From Fodinibius salinus (GTDB lineage Bacteria > Bacteroidota > Rhodothermia > Balneolales > Balneolaceae), in assembly GCF_008124865.1 (NCBI RefSeq), contig NZ_VNHY01000001.1, positions 744,001 to 808,000 of the forward strand: 64,000 nucleotides of DNA, read 5' to 3'. The position numbers were made by a program, and so were the translations under genes. The notes below the pieces were generated by a model. That model did not search any database and was not told where the DNA came from. It worked only from the letters and a program-made list of their open reading frames with translations. Shown in pieces: positions 37,979 to 46,365 of the stretch (within the stretch, counting starts at the first letter, position 1; each line of letters begins with the position of its first letter).

Positions 37979-39406
37979 ATGAATCGGCAACATACCTACA
38001 ACCACACACTTTTTGAACGCCCTGCCCTGTACACTGATTTCTATGAACTTACCATGGCCCAGGGATACTTTCTATCCGGACGCAAAGATGATCAAGCTTG
38101 TTTCGATTATTTTTTCAGAGACCTGCCCTTCGATGGCGGATATGTAGTGTTTGCAGGCCTTTCTGACCTGTTGCAAATACTGGATGGATTCCAATTCTAC
38201 GAAGATGAACTTTCATATTTATCCGAACAGGGATTTAAGCCAGAATTCCTGAACTTTCTCAGAGATTTTCGGCTCAATGTTACTATTCATGCCGCCAAAG
38301 AAGGCGAAATTATATTTCCCCAAGAACCCGCACTACGGGTTGAAGGATCAATAATCCATACCCAGATTCTTGAAACCCTGCTGCTAAATATCCTGAATTT
38401 TGAATCGCTTATTGCCACCAAGGCTTTTCGGATGAAGTATGCAGCCGGTGATAAAAAAGTGCTTGATTTCGGATTGCGCCGCGCACAAGGATTCGGAGGC
38501 ATACAGGCCAGCAAAGCTGCTGCTATCGGCGGCATTGAGGCAACCTCCAACGTCTATTCAGCTTTCACGCAAGGACTTACCCCCAGTGGTACAATGGCAC
38601 ACTCCTGGATTCAGTCCTTCGAAGATGAACATACTGCTTTCCGAAAATATGCCCGGTATTATCCCGACAACTGCATCTTACTGGTTGATACCTATGATAC
38701 CCTCAACAGCGGCATACCCAACGCCATAAAAGTGGCAAAAGAGCTTGAGGAACAAGGACATAAGATGAAAGGCATCCGACTGGACAGCGGAGACCTAGCC
38801 TACTACTCCCGCAAAGCGCGGGCACAGCTCGACGAAGCAGGATTAGACTACGTAAAAATTGCTGTATCCAATCAGCTTGATGAGCGGCTTATCCAAAGCC
38901 TACTCAACCAGCGTGCCCCTATTGACCTGTTTGGCGTAGGCACACGCTTGGTTACCGGTCACGATACCCCTGCCCTGGATGGGGTGTACAAACTGGCGGC
39001 CGTCAACAAGCAGCCCAAGCTAAAGATTTCTGAAAATATTGAAAAAACCACCCTGCCCGGGCGTAAAAAAGTACTTCGGTACAGCAATGCAAGCGATACC
39101 TTTTTGGGCGATGGTATTGTACTTGCTCATGAAGAGGATCCTGCCATCATTTATCATCCCCATTATCCGGCCAAGCATACCGATGTAACTGAAATTCAGT
39201 CTGAACCTCTGCTCCAACCTTTTATCCGAAATGGAGAGCTGCTCAATACTCCTCCTTCGGTGGCCGAAAGCGCAAGCTACGCCCGACAGCGGTTTGAGCG
39301 ACTTAATGCCGAACATAAACGGTTCGAAAATCCTCATATCTACAAGATAGGTATTAGCAAAAAGCTGATGGACTTACGCGATAATCTTTCACAAAAAGTT
39401 AAATAA
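37979..39406 (+). CDS. pncB: Nicotinate phosphoribosyltransferase
   Basis: Makes nicotinate mononucleotide from nicotinate and PRPP in the Preiss-Handler NAD pathway. The ATG at 37979 is preferred over a TTG six codons upstream; this gives 475 residues. Family landmarks are PALYTDFYELTMAQGYF near the N-terminus, DFGLRRAQGFGG, ASNVYSAFTQGLTPSGTMAHS, LLVDTYDTLNSG and GIRLDSGDLAYYSRKAR. The enzyme order pncB-pncA, only 15 bp apart, makes a complete nicotinamide salvage pair. Confidence 0.93.
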   Translation: MNRQHTYNHTLFERPALYTDFYELTMAQGYFLSGRKDDQACFDYFFRDLPFDGGYVVFAGLSDLLQILDGFQFYEDELSYLSEQGFKPEFLNFLRDFRLNVTIHAAKEGEIIFPQEPALRVEGSIIHTQILETLLLNILNFESLIATKAFRMKYAAGDKKVLDFGLRRAQGFGGIQASKAAAIGGIEATSNVYSAFTQGLTPSGTMAHSWIQSFEDEHTAFRKYARYYPDNCILLVDTYDTLNSGIPNAIKVAKELEEQGHKMKGIRLDSGDLAYYSRKARAQLDEAGLDYVKIAVSNQLDERLIQSLLNQRAPIDLFGVGTRLVTGHDTPALDGVYKLAAVNKQPKLKISENIEKTTLPGRKKVLRYSNASDTFLGDGIVLAHEEDPAIIYHPHYPAKHTDVTEIQSEPLLQPFIRNGELLNTPPSVAESASYARQRFERLNAEHKRFENPHIYKIGISKKLMDLRDNLSQKVK

Positions 39407-39421
39407 ATAGATCTTATCCTT

Positions 39422-40036
39422 ATGGATGCATTGCTCATTGTTGATGTGCAAAATGATTTTTGCCCCGGCGGAGCGCTGGAAGTACCGCAGGGAGATCAGA
39501 TAGTGCCAACCATTAACGACTTATCCGCCACTTTTGATGTGGTCCTGCAAACGCAAGATTGGCATCCCGCCGGCCACTCCTCTTTTGCCTCCTCGCACGA
39601 TGGCAAAGAACCCTTTGAAACCACAGAAATGCCGTACGGCACACAAGTGCTCTGGCCGGACCACTGCATACAAGACAGCAGCGGCGCCGACTTTCATCCT
39701 GATCTGAATACCGATCCCTCACAACTGATCGTTCGAAAAGGATTTCGCAGGAATATCGACTCCTACTCGGCATTTTATGAAAATGATGATGAAACCGCGA
39801 CCGGCCTTACCGGGTATCTTAAGCAGCGCAATATTGACACCCTTTATACCGTAGGATTAGCAACGGACTTTTGTGTAAAATGGTCGGTGCTTGACGGACT
39901 CAAAGAAGGATTTGAGGTGCATGTGGTAGAAGATGCCGTAAAGGGTATAGACATTGAAGATTCGGTATCAGAAGCATGGACCGAAATGCTTGATGCCGGT
40001 GCACAAAAAGTTTCTTCCAAACAACTGCTCTCCTGA
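39422..40036 (+). CDS. pncA: Nicotinamidase
   Basis: 204-residue isochorismatase-fold amidase converting nicotinamide to nicotinate. The catalytic triad is readable: Asp in VDVQNDFCPGG (about residue 8), Lys in IVRKGF and Cys in GLATDFCVKW. Metal ligands appear in TQDWHPAGHSSF. It feeds the product to PncB encoded just upstream, so the pair works in series. The next gene begins at most three bases after the stop. Confidence 0.94.
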   Translation: MDALLIVDVQNDFCPGGALEVPQGDQIVPTINDLSATFDVVLQTQDWHPAGHSSFASSHDGKEPFETTEMPYGTQVLWPDHCIQDSSGADFHPDLNTDPSQLIVRKGFRRNIDSYSAFYENDDETATGLTGYLKQRNIDTLYTVGLATDFCVKWSVLDGLKEGFEVHVVEDAVKGIDIEDSVSEAWTEMLDAGAQKVSSKQLLS

Positions 40037-40039
40037 TTG

Positions 40040-41143
40040 ATGAACCATCAAACTGATTTTTGTATTCTCGGTGCCGGGCTGGCCGGCCTTTCACTGGCAA
40101 ATGTACTTCTTGAACACGATGTATCCGTTACGGTTATCGATAAAGATTCCGTAGCGGCCGGAGCCTCAGGTACTCCCGGCGGACTGGTAAACCCCGCTAC
40201 CGGACGACGTGCAAAAAAGTCGTGGAAAGCTGAACAATGCTACGAAGCGATTGCAGAAAACCTGGAGAAGATACAGCGCACCTCTGAAACCACCTTTTAC
40301 CAAAATAATGGGCTACTGCGCCCCGCCCTGCTGGAGAAAATGGCACGTAAGATGAAAGCCCAGCGCGAAAAAACCAGCTGGCCTGACGGCTGGTGCCAGT
40401 GGAAGACCGAAGATGAAATCAAAGATATTCACCCCGGTATCAGCTGCGTGGACGGCGGGCTGTGGTTACCCATTGGGCTCACCGTCAATGTCGGGCAATA
40501 TTTACAAGCGTACGCTGCCTACCTTAAGGATCAGGGTCTAAACCTTATCACCGGTGCTGCCCCCCGGAAAATATATCACGACGATTCCTGGAAGATCGAC
40601 CTCCCCCATTCCACTGTCTCTGCCCGACATATTTTTTTTGCAATGGGGCAGCATACCCACCAGACCAAATTTTGGGACTGGCTGCCGGTCAACCTCATCA
40701 AAGGACAGGTAGCGACATTCCGGTCTCCACAGAAACTGTCTTTTGACCATTCAATATCCAGCCTGGGATATATGGCCCGCCCGGACGATGAATATACCTT
40801 TGTGCAGGGCAGTACGTACGAACATGACTTTGACCACCTGAATCCCGATGAAGAGGGCGAACAATACCTGCGCAAACGCATGCGCAGGACGCTCCCACAG
40901 CTGGAAGAAACCGTCAAAACCATTGATCAATGGGCGGGTGTGCGAACCTCAACACCGAACTATAAACCTATTCTGGGTCCCCACCCCAAGCACCAAAACA
41001 TGCATGTGTTTACGGGACTGGGATCCAAAGGATTGCTGTACGGCAAATTTTTAGCTAATCATTACGGGGACTATCTTTTTAACAACACTTCACTTTTCCC
41101 CGACATTGATGTAGAACGGTGCTTATCAAATGCTAACCAATAA
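40040..41143 (+). CDS. FAD-dependent oxidoreductase (DAO family)
   Basis: 367 residues from the ATG at 40040 (a TTG sits just before it). The Rossmann dinucleotide motif is ILGAGLAGLSLA (GxGxxG, about residues 9-20), followed by VIDKDSVAAGASGTPGG, and the C-terminal FAD contact is FTGLGSKGLLYG. The fold is that of glycine/D-amino-acid oxidases and the C-terminal half of MnmC; there is no methyltransferase domain. The substrate is unknown. It directly follows pncA and may be part of the pncB-pncA operon. Confidence 0.8.
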   Translation: MNHQTDFCILGAGLAGLSLANVLLEHDVSVTVIDKDSVAAGASGTPGGLVNPATGRRAKKSWKAEQCYEAIAENLEKIQRTSETTFYQNNGLLRPALLEKMARKMKAQREKTSWPDGWCQWKTEDEIKDIHPGISCVDGGLWLPIGLTVNVGQYLQAYAAYLKDQGLNLITGAAPRKIYHDDSWKIDLPHSTVSARHIFFAMGQHTHQTKFWDWLPVNLIKGQVATFRSPQKLSFDHSISSLGYMARPDDEYTFVQGSTYEHDFDHLNPDEEGEQYLRKRMRRTLPQLEETVKTIDQWAGVRTSTPNYKPILGPHPKHQNMHVFTGLGSKGLLYGKFLANHYGDYLFNNTSLFPDIDVERCLSNANQ

Positions 41144-41244
41144 CCTGTCCGTTGTTGCAATTCCAAAAGCACCAATATCTTCTTTACCTTCTAACTAAAA
41201 TCAAGAGATTATTCGTCGTTTAATAAAATTAGGGCACACATTTT

Positions 41245-42039
41245 ATGTTTAGCAGTCATTCTGATCAGCCTTCGTCAATGACGCATCTTAAAAAACAGGT
41301 GCTGTTTCTTGTTTCACTGCTTTCGGCAAGTTTTATCCTCACTACTACGCTTTTTTGGATATACGAACAACACCAAGCTCAAATTACCAGCTTTATAGAT
41401 GTTGCCTGGTGGTGGTTTGTTACTTCCGCAACCGTCGGCTACGGCGATCTCGTGCCCTATTCCACAGCCGGACGCATAGCGGGCGTCATTGCAATTGTTA
41501 TCGGCTTATTCGGATATACCCATATTATCGGCCTCATTCTGCAGTTTATTCAGCATAAATTTGAAGAAGAAGAACGCGGGCGCGGCTCGGTGGACTTCCA
41601 GGATCACATCGTAATATGCGAATATACTGCCTTTGCCGATGAGCTGATCCAGGAGATTAAAGAAGATCGGCTCTTTCAAGACCGGGAAATCGTTATTGTC
41701 GGCTCCCTTGTTAACCGTACCCCTTATGCTGAACATTCTTTTATCTATGGGGAACCCATTAGTCCTGCTGTGCTACAGCGATCAAACATTAGCCAGGCGG
41801 GTGCTATTTTTGTCTTCTCAAATAATCGCTTTAGCGACCCTGATACCAAAACGCTACATGTGGTAAGCAGAATTAAAAAACTGAATCAGCATGCCCCACT
41901 CTATGTTGAACTGCACAATCCCGACCATCCGCTCCTGGATAAACTTGACGGAGAAATCACCGTCATGAAAAGTTCAGACATGCTGCACAATGCTATCAAG
42001 CATCAATTTATTGACGTTAACCAGTATTTAGAGGACTAA
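41245..42039 (+). CDS. Potassium channel with RCK/TrkA-N-like regulatory domain
   Basis: 264 residues. Two transmembrane helices (about 18-40 and 72-98) flank a pore helix and the selectivity filter TVGYGD (63-68), which defines a K+ channel. The C-terminal cytoplasmic part (about 115-260) resembles a TrkA-N/RCK Rossmann domain (HIVICEYTAFADELIQEI, REIVIVGS, AGAIFVFSNNRF), though the GxGxxG is altered, so nucleotide binding is uncertain. It is the last core gene before the cassette array. Confidence 0.88.
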   Translation: MFSSHSDQPSSMTHLKKQVLFLVSLLSASFILTTTLFWIYEQHQAQITSFIDVAWWWFVTSATVGYGDLVPYSTAGRIAGVIAIVIGLFGYTHIIGLILQFIQHKFEEEERGRGSVDFQDHIVICEYTAFADELIQEIKEDRLFQDREIVIVGSLVNRTPYAEHSFIYGEPISPAVLQRSNISQAGAIFVFSNNRFSDPDTKTLHVVSRIKKLNQHAPLYVELHNPDHPLLDKLDGEITVMKSSDMLHNAIKHQFIDVNQYLED

Positions 42040-42434
42040 TTACCCTTTCTGTATATCAAGCAGAAATTAGGAGTTAGCGGGAAAACCAATATCATCAAAT
42101 AAGCTTCCCGGCAAACACTTGCGACCATTCAGAAGATATACCGGGAATGAAGTGCTATAAGTAAGTTTAGGAATTGAGGTTCACAACGCTATTAATCCTC
42201 CCAACCTCTGGCTCTGGAAAAATAGAACCGTTTATTACTGGTGCTTTCAAGAGTAAGAGTGACGAGACTTACAAAAGAATATTATGTCAACATATTATAA
42301 CACAACATTATGAGCACTAACTGCAACATAACACTGGAGCATAATAAACATCTTGCACTTTGTGTCGTTGTTTAAGACACTATACTATTGAAACATCAAT
42401 ATTTATACTATCCCCTAGGTGAGATAATTAATAG
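42040..42434. other. AT-rich non-coding junction between core genome and cassette array
   Basis: About 395 bp without any ORF worth calling and without an integrase gene. The only structure noticed is a short hairpin GTGTC/GACAC (about 42362-42380) and runs of CAACATA/TAACA. This is where attI and a divergent intI would be expected in a complete integron; neither is recognisable. Confidence 0.45.
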
Positions 42435-42441
42435 GTTAGGC
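42435..42441 (+). other. Candidate first recombination core (GTTAGGC)
   Basis: A GTTRRRY heptamer at the left edge of the array, where an attI or the R' core of a lost cassette would sit. It is 6/7 complementary to ACCTAAC at the end of the first cassette (43420-43426). The bases before it show no attC-like inner repeat, so it could be an attI remnant or chance. Confidence 0.35.
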
Positions 42442-42498
42442 TGCCTTGAATATTTTTTTCGCTTGATAACTTTTAATTAAATAGACTATTCATTAATT

Positions 42499-42741
42499 AT
42501 GCCGACAGATGAAAAAGGAAATCAATTTGTAGAAGTCTCAAATGTTAGAGTAACTTACGTTTCTAAAAAATCTCGAAAAGGAATTAAAGATTGGTCAAAG
42601 GGAGATGTTCTTAGAATCCAAGCATATAGAGGAAATGGCAATGCTTTGCATCAAGGTCCAGAATTAGATCTTAAAGAGCCTGATACAATTCTCGAATTAA
42701 TAGAAGCTCTTTCTAGATTGATTCGTGGAAAAGAAAATTAA
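42499..42741 (+). CDS. Cassette 1: small hypothetical protein
   Basis: 80 residues, soluble, no known domain. It has a basic first half (VRVTYVSKKSRKGIKDWSKG) and a helical end (LDLKEPDTILELIEALSRLI). It begins 64 bp after the candidate array start, and its end overlaps the longer open frame of the next ORF by 17 bp. Codon use is AT-rich like the other cassette ORFs. Function unknown. Confidence 0.5.
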   Translation: MPTDEKGNQFVEVSNVRVTYVSKKSRKGIKDWSKGDVLRIQAYRGNGNALHQGPELDLKEPDTILELIEALSRLIRGKEN

Positions 42742-42799
42742 CACAAATTCTTTTATCCTGTTCATTAATTTACTCAAACCCCAATCATATCAAAATATT

Positions 42800-43180
42800 A
42801 TGAAATTTAAATTTCTACTATTCTCAATAATATTACTTCCCTTTAGCTCTGTTTTCGGACAAGAATGGGAAACTGTTGAAAACTTTTCAGGAAGTGGCAT
42901 AAAGAATACTGCTGCTTTTACAATTAATAAAAGTGAATGGAGAATAAAATATAAGTCAGAAGGTAATTCATTTGTAGATGAGACTGGAGCAGGTCATGTA
43001 TTACAATTATTTTTGCTAAAGCCTGGTGAAAATTTAAGTGAAGGAGAAATTCTTGTAAATCAAGTTAATAAACCCAAAATTTCTGGTGATACATATTTAT
43101 ATAAAACAGGCAGATTTTATATCAAGTCAAATTCTGCCAATGGAGATTGGGAAATACTAGTGCAAGTTCGAAAAGAATAA
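42800..43180 (+). CDS. Cassette 1: exported protein of unknown function
   Basis: 126 residues from the ATG at 42800, chosen because it places a clean signal peptide at the N-terminus (MKFKFLLFSIILLPFSSVFG, cleavage before QEW). The open frame extends 25 codons further upstream, but that would bury the signal. The mature part is a small beta-rich domain (TAAFTINKSEWRIKYKSEG, YIKSNSANGDWEILVQVRKE), reminiscent of secreted single-domain proteins. I do not recognise a named family. Confidence 0.6.
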   Translation: MKFKFLLFSIILLPFSSVFGQEWETVENFSGSGIKNTAAFTINKSEWRIKYKSEGNSFVDETGAGHVLQLFLLKPGENLSEGEILVNQVNKPKISGDTYLYKTGRFYIKSNSANGDWEILVQVRKE

Positions 43181-43201
43181 TCTAAAAACTATTAACTCAT
43201 T

Positions 43202-43417
43202 ATGTCTAAACCATCAAAAACAAAATATTATAGCTACCTGACTGTACTAATTATATTTATCATAATTTGTATATTTTATTTTACTCATATGCTAACGCAA
43301 ATTGAACATGGGACTAGAGAAGAAATGAGTACTAGTATTGGCCTTTTTGTAATTTTAATAGTTGTTACTTATTCAATAAATGGGCGTGTTAAACAAATTA
43401 AGGAAGACTTAAAATAG
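43202..43417 (+). CDS. Cassette 1: two-helix membrane protein
   Basis: 71 residues with two hydrophobic helices (about 10-30, SYLTVLIIFIIICIFYF, and 46-60, TSIGLFVILIVVTYS) and a basic tail (GRVKQIKEDLK). Its stop is two bases from the ACCTAAC core of the following attC site, as is typical for a cassette ORF. Function unknown; the last ORF of the first cassette. Confidence 0.55.
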   Translation: MSKPSKTKYYSYLTVLIIFIIICIFYFTHMLTQIEHGTREEMSTSIGLFVILIVVTYSINGRVKQIKEDLK

Positions 43418-43419
43418 CC

Positions 43420-43546
43420 ACCTAACTAGCGTATTTAGCGTACATACCTCGCCAATTCTTTGCCATTCTTGGTTTTGAGTCTTGTCTTTCGTTAGTTGCT
43501 ATTTCATCATCAATTCATGTACAGCTTATGCGTAAGGTCGTTAGGT
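43420..43546 (+). repeat. attC site 1 (127 bp)
   Basis: R'' ACCTAAC (43420-43426) and R' GTTAGGT (43540-43546) are perfect reverse complements. The right arm (CTTATGCGTAAGGTC before R') recurs in other sites of the array. Recombination point expected between G 43540 and T 43541. Confidence 0.85.
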
Positions 43547-43632
43547 AAAATTACTGCTTTACTGAAGAAGTAAACATCTTAAACAATAATTATAGAAAGA
43601 GATCAAATTTTAATAATCATCGAGGAGAATTT

Positions 43633-44349
43633 ATGTGTAAAATAATTTCAAAATCTACTCTACCCCTGTTTTTTCTTTTAGCTTTTTGTCTTAGCAACAA
43701 TTTATTATTTGCCCAAGCTTCTTTAGATGAACAGCAAATTGAATTACACAATATCAGTAAAATTGCTTGTTCAAATTACAATGAGGCTAAAAATGACATT
43801 AAGAAAAGTGAAGTTTTTAATCAGGTCAATGAAGAAAAAAGAAAATTTGCTCAAAGTTTAAATTGGGAGGTTACAAATTGGCGCGGTAATATAATGTCCA
43901 TCTCAACTAACGAAGGTGGTGATTATGCAGATGTAGAAATTACTACCGTATATGATGATATTGAAATTAGCTTTGAAGATGAACGCCCATTTGGTGTAGG
44001 AAGTGGTGGTGTATCTAATAGTGAGTCAGTATTCAATGACCTAAGTAATTTAAAAGAAGGAAATGCCGTAATTTTCAGTGGAAAGCTTTACAAGGGCAAA
44101 AAAGGAATTGAAGAAATGAGCATAACTGAACATGGTAGTATTTGTGCTCCAGAGTTCAATTTTGATCTTACTAGTGTCAAACTTAATCCAAACGGCAAAT
44201 TTAAAACTAGTGATGCAAAAGAAATTGCAGAAGGAGTATCTTCTATAATTGGAGTTTTGGAGTGGATTGGAGAAAACTGGGTGATGGTAATAATTATTAT
44301 GGGAATTTTAGGCATACTAAGCGGCTTGGGCAAAAGTCAACAAAATTAA
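43633..44349 (+). CDS. Cassette 2: exported, C-terminally anchored protein of unknown function
   Basis: 238 residues. Signal peptide (STLPLFFLLAFCLSNNLLFA, then QAS), an alpha/beta soluble domain (about 30-205) and a C-terminal membrane helix (about 213-231, WVMVIIIMGILGILSGLG). A Shine-Dalgarno-like GAGGAG lies about 7-12 bases before the ATG. The central part, with GNIMSISTNEGGDYADVEI and LKEGNAVIFSGKLYKG, looks like a beta-barrel binding domain (possibly OB-like). No family assigned. Confidence 0.6.
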   Translation: MCKIISKSTLPLFFLLAFCLSNNLLFAQASLDEQQIELHNISKIACSNYNEAKNDIKKSEVFNQVNEEKRKFAQSLNWEVTNWRGNIMSISTNEGGDYADVEITTVYDDIEISFEDERPFGVGSGGVSNSESVFNDLSNLKEGNAVIFSGKLYKGKKGIEEMSITEHGSICAPEFNFDLTSVKLNPNGKFKTSDAKEIAEGVSSIIGVLEWIGENWVMVIIIMGILGILSGLGKSQQN

Positions 44350-44369
44350 ATCCAGCGTATTACAATTTT

Positions 44370-44521
44370 ACCTAACCCCGCATTAAGTGGACGTTCCTTC
44401 CCCCTAAGCGCAAGGCTTTGGGGCGCAGGCCTCTACCCGTTTTGTTTTCCGGGTGCCAACTAGTAAACTGTAATCGCATTCACAGTAACCTGTGCGTCGC
44501 TTAAACACAACATCGTTATAG
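44370..44521 (+). repeat. attC site 2 (152 bp)
   Basis: R'' ACCTAAC (44370-44376), complementary to the TTAGGT that opens the same cassette at 43541; R' GTTATAG (44515-44521) belongs to the next cassette. The inner part contains CGTTTTGTTTTC, GGGTGCCAACTAGTAAACTG and TAATCGCATTCACA, shared with sites 4, 8 and 10. Confidence 0.87.
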
Positions 44522-44530
44522 CTACTTATT

Positions 44531-45055
44531 ATGAACTACTCAAAAGAAAAACACAGTCATAATTTTGCAATTTGGGCTGCTGCAAGAGCAACCCAAAGAG
44601 CTTTTACTTCTACAGAAAATTTAAAAAAAGCTCTTGAAGATTGTGGGATTTTAGATTTCATAAAAAATCCTGATAAAGCTTCTGAGTTCGACAATTTACA
44701 TAAAAAATGGTGTAACAGTATTTGCAAAGACCTTAAAAAAGAAGGTATCAATAAAGTTACATATGGGAGAGCTGCCAAATTGGTTAATTGCTACTTGAAG
44801 AGCAGATTAGTTCTTAAAAATTTAGAAAGTGAAGAAGCATATTATATCCATCCACCAATTGATAGGATTCTATTACAAAACCTATCTAAATCAGAAACTA
44901 TTAGTAAAGAAAAGAAAAAATGGCTAAAAGGTATCAATTGGACTCAATTGAATATGGAAGAATATTTTAGATTAATTAATTTCTTGAGAAAATTTAATGG
45001 AGATAAACCTTTCTGGATGATTGAGCGTCATTGGAAACCAGCTGGTAATACGTAG
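44531..45055 (+). CDS. Cassette 3: hypothetical soluble protein
   Basis: 174 residues, helical and basic, no signal or membrane segment. Features: HNFAIWAAARATQRAFTSTE at the N-terminus, FDNLHKKWCNSICKDLKKEG, YYIHPPIDRILLQNLSKSE and a C-terminal MIERHWKP. Proteins of this look are often annotated hypothetical beside restriction or phage genes, but I cannot assign a family. It begins only 10 bases after the R' core, leaving little room for a promoter, so it probably depends on read-through. Confidence 0.6.
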   Translation: MNYSKEKHSHNFAIWAAARATQRAFTSTENLKKALEDCGILDFIKNPDKASEFDNLHKKWCNSICKDLKKEGINKVTYGRAAKLVNCYLKSRLVLKNLESEEAYYIHPPIDRILLQNLSKSETISKEKKKWLKGINWTQLNMEEYFRLINFLRKFNGDKPFWMIERHWKPAGNT

Positions 45056-45186
45056 TAATAATTAGCGCACATTTAAGAGAGCGTACCTCGACTATTGGTT
45101 ATCCACTTTTGGCTTTTTCGCTCTCCGTTCGTTATTTAGCAAATCAACAGTAGTCCGTGCGCCGGTTAAGCGCAAGGTCGTTATAC
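45056..45186 (+). repeat. attC site 3 (about 131 bp, degenerate left core)
   Basis: R' GTTATAC (45180-45186) is clear and preceded by GCGCCGGTTAAGCGCAAGGTC. The left core is degenerate (TAATAAT at about 45056-45062, followed by TAGCGCA as in site 1). The middle has TGGCTTTTTCGCTCTCCGTT and CGTTATTTA, shared with sites 5, 7 and 11. Confidence 0.75.
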
Positions 45187-45215
45187 CTCATTTCAATCAA
45201 TAGCTTAAATAATTA

Positions 45216-46195
45216 ATGGAAACTTGGAAATGGATTAAAAAAAACTCAGCCACATCTTTTCTTTCATTGGGGTTGTTCTTACAGCTTATGCAATTTTTCA
45301 TGTTCCAGACTATGTAAAGGAATATCGTCAACAAAAAACAAGATCAGTTAATCAAGAACTAATTGAGCAAACCCAACAGTTAGTTTATAATGACCAAAAA
45401 ATCGATTCTGAAGATCTTCTGACCTTAATAAGAGGAAAAGAACTTCGATATAATATAGACTATCCTTATGGAGCCAATGAATTATTGATCCAAGTTCAGG
45501 AAAGTTTTCTTAGCAACAAGTTTATACCACTCGAAAAAAGAAAAAACATTGTAGAAGAAGTAGATTCAATTCGATCATCAATATATCCAACCCTTTCATC
45601 AGGTATTGATGACTCATTATCCTCCATCGTAGCTTCTTATGGTAAAAAAACAGAGTCTGAAAATGATTTAATCGCAACTATAATTGACATTCTTTCAATT
45701 ATAACTGCTCTAACTGCTTTAATTGTTGGTCTCTACAGCATCTTTTCAAAAGCAAAAGCAGAACAAGAAGCGGAAGTAGAAGAAAAAGTTGAGTCAAAAA
45801 AGGATGAAATTGAAGAAGGCTTCAGAAGAGCTTTTGACTTTGAAAACCTTGTTGGAAACATTCTAAAAAATGTTACTGATTTCGAAATAACTAGAACCAA
45901 CCCAAGAGAATATTTAACTGATTTTGAAATTAATTCTCCAAAAGGAAAAATTGGAGTTGAAGTAAAATATTCTGTACAAGACAGACTGATGGGAAATGTT
46001 GTACACCAGATAAAACATTATTCATCTCAATATGACTTAGGTATAATTGTTGTTTCTAATGTTCCCTTCTCCAATTATTCAAGGAAGCTATTCGAAAGTG
46101 AGGGAATTTTATTAGTCACAAGTGAGAATGAAGATGAGATAAAAGAAAAGATAAAAGAATCAATTAATAGAATAATGAATAAAAATGAGGTATAA
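45216..46195 (+). CDS. Cassette 4: membrane-anchored Mrr-like restriction endonuclease, read through a -1 frameshift
   Basis: The ATG at 45216 opens METWKWIKK, but zero frame stops at 45315. At A AAA AAC (45239-45245) a -1 shift enters the frame that continues without stop to 46195, giving about 325 residues. The joined protein has an N-terminal membrane helix (SFIGVVLTAYAIFHVPDYV), a second one (IIDILSIITALTALIVGLYSI), then a charged coil and a PD-(D/E)XK domain with FENLVGNIL, a DFEI strand and EVKYS (Glu-x-Lys). Either this is programmed frameshifting, or an indel in the run of eight A. The uninterrupted part begins with TTG at 45485. Mrr-like enzymes cut modified or foreign DNA; this role is inferred. 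Confidence 0.6.
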
Positions 46196-46342
46196 CCAAC
46201 GCTTCAACTTGGATCCCGACAGTGGTCGGGCCAGGCAGCACCTCGCCTGTTCCCTGCTCGTTTTGTTTTCTGGGTGCCAACTAGTAAACTGCAATCGCAT
46301 TCACACTAGCCTGTGCGCCGGTTATGCGCCAGGTCGTTAGGT
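46190..46342 (+). repeat. attC site 4 (153 bp)
   Basis: R'' GTATAAC (46190-46196) is exactly complementary to TTATAC, the start of the same cassette (45181). R' GTTAGGT at 46336-46342. The left arm reads CAACGCTTCAA; GGATCCCGACAGTGGTCGGG is shared with site 11, and GGGTGCCAACTAGTAAACTG with sites 2 and 10. R'' overlaps the stop of the cassette ORF. Confidence 0.9.
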
Positions 46343-46365
46343 AACTATTTAAAAATTCATTCATC

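Noticed and set aside
42040-42498. Hidden integron integrase left of the array
   Set aside because: No frame longer than a few dozen codons on either strand in this interval, and no tyrosine-recombinase motifs.
42725-42799. Upstream extension of the exported cassette-1 protein
   Set aside because: The extra 25 codons would place a polar segment before a clear signal peptide and overlap the preceding ORF; the ATG at 42800 fits better.
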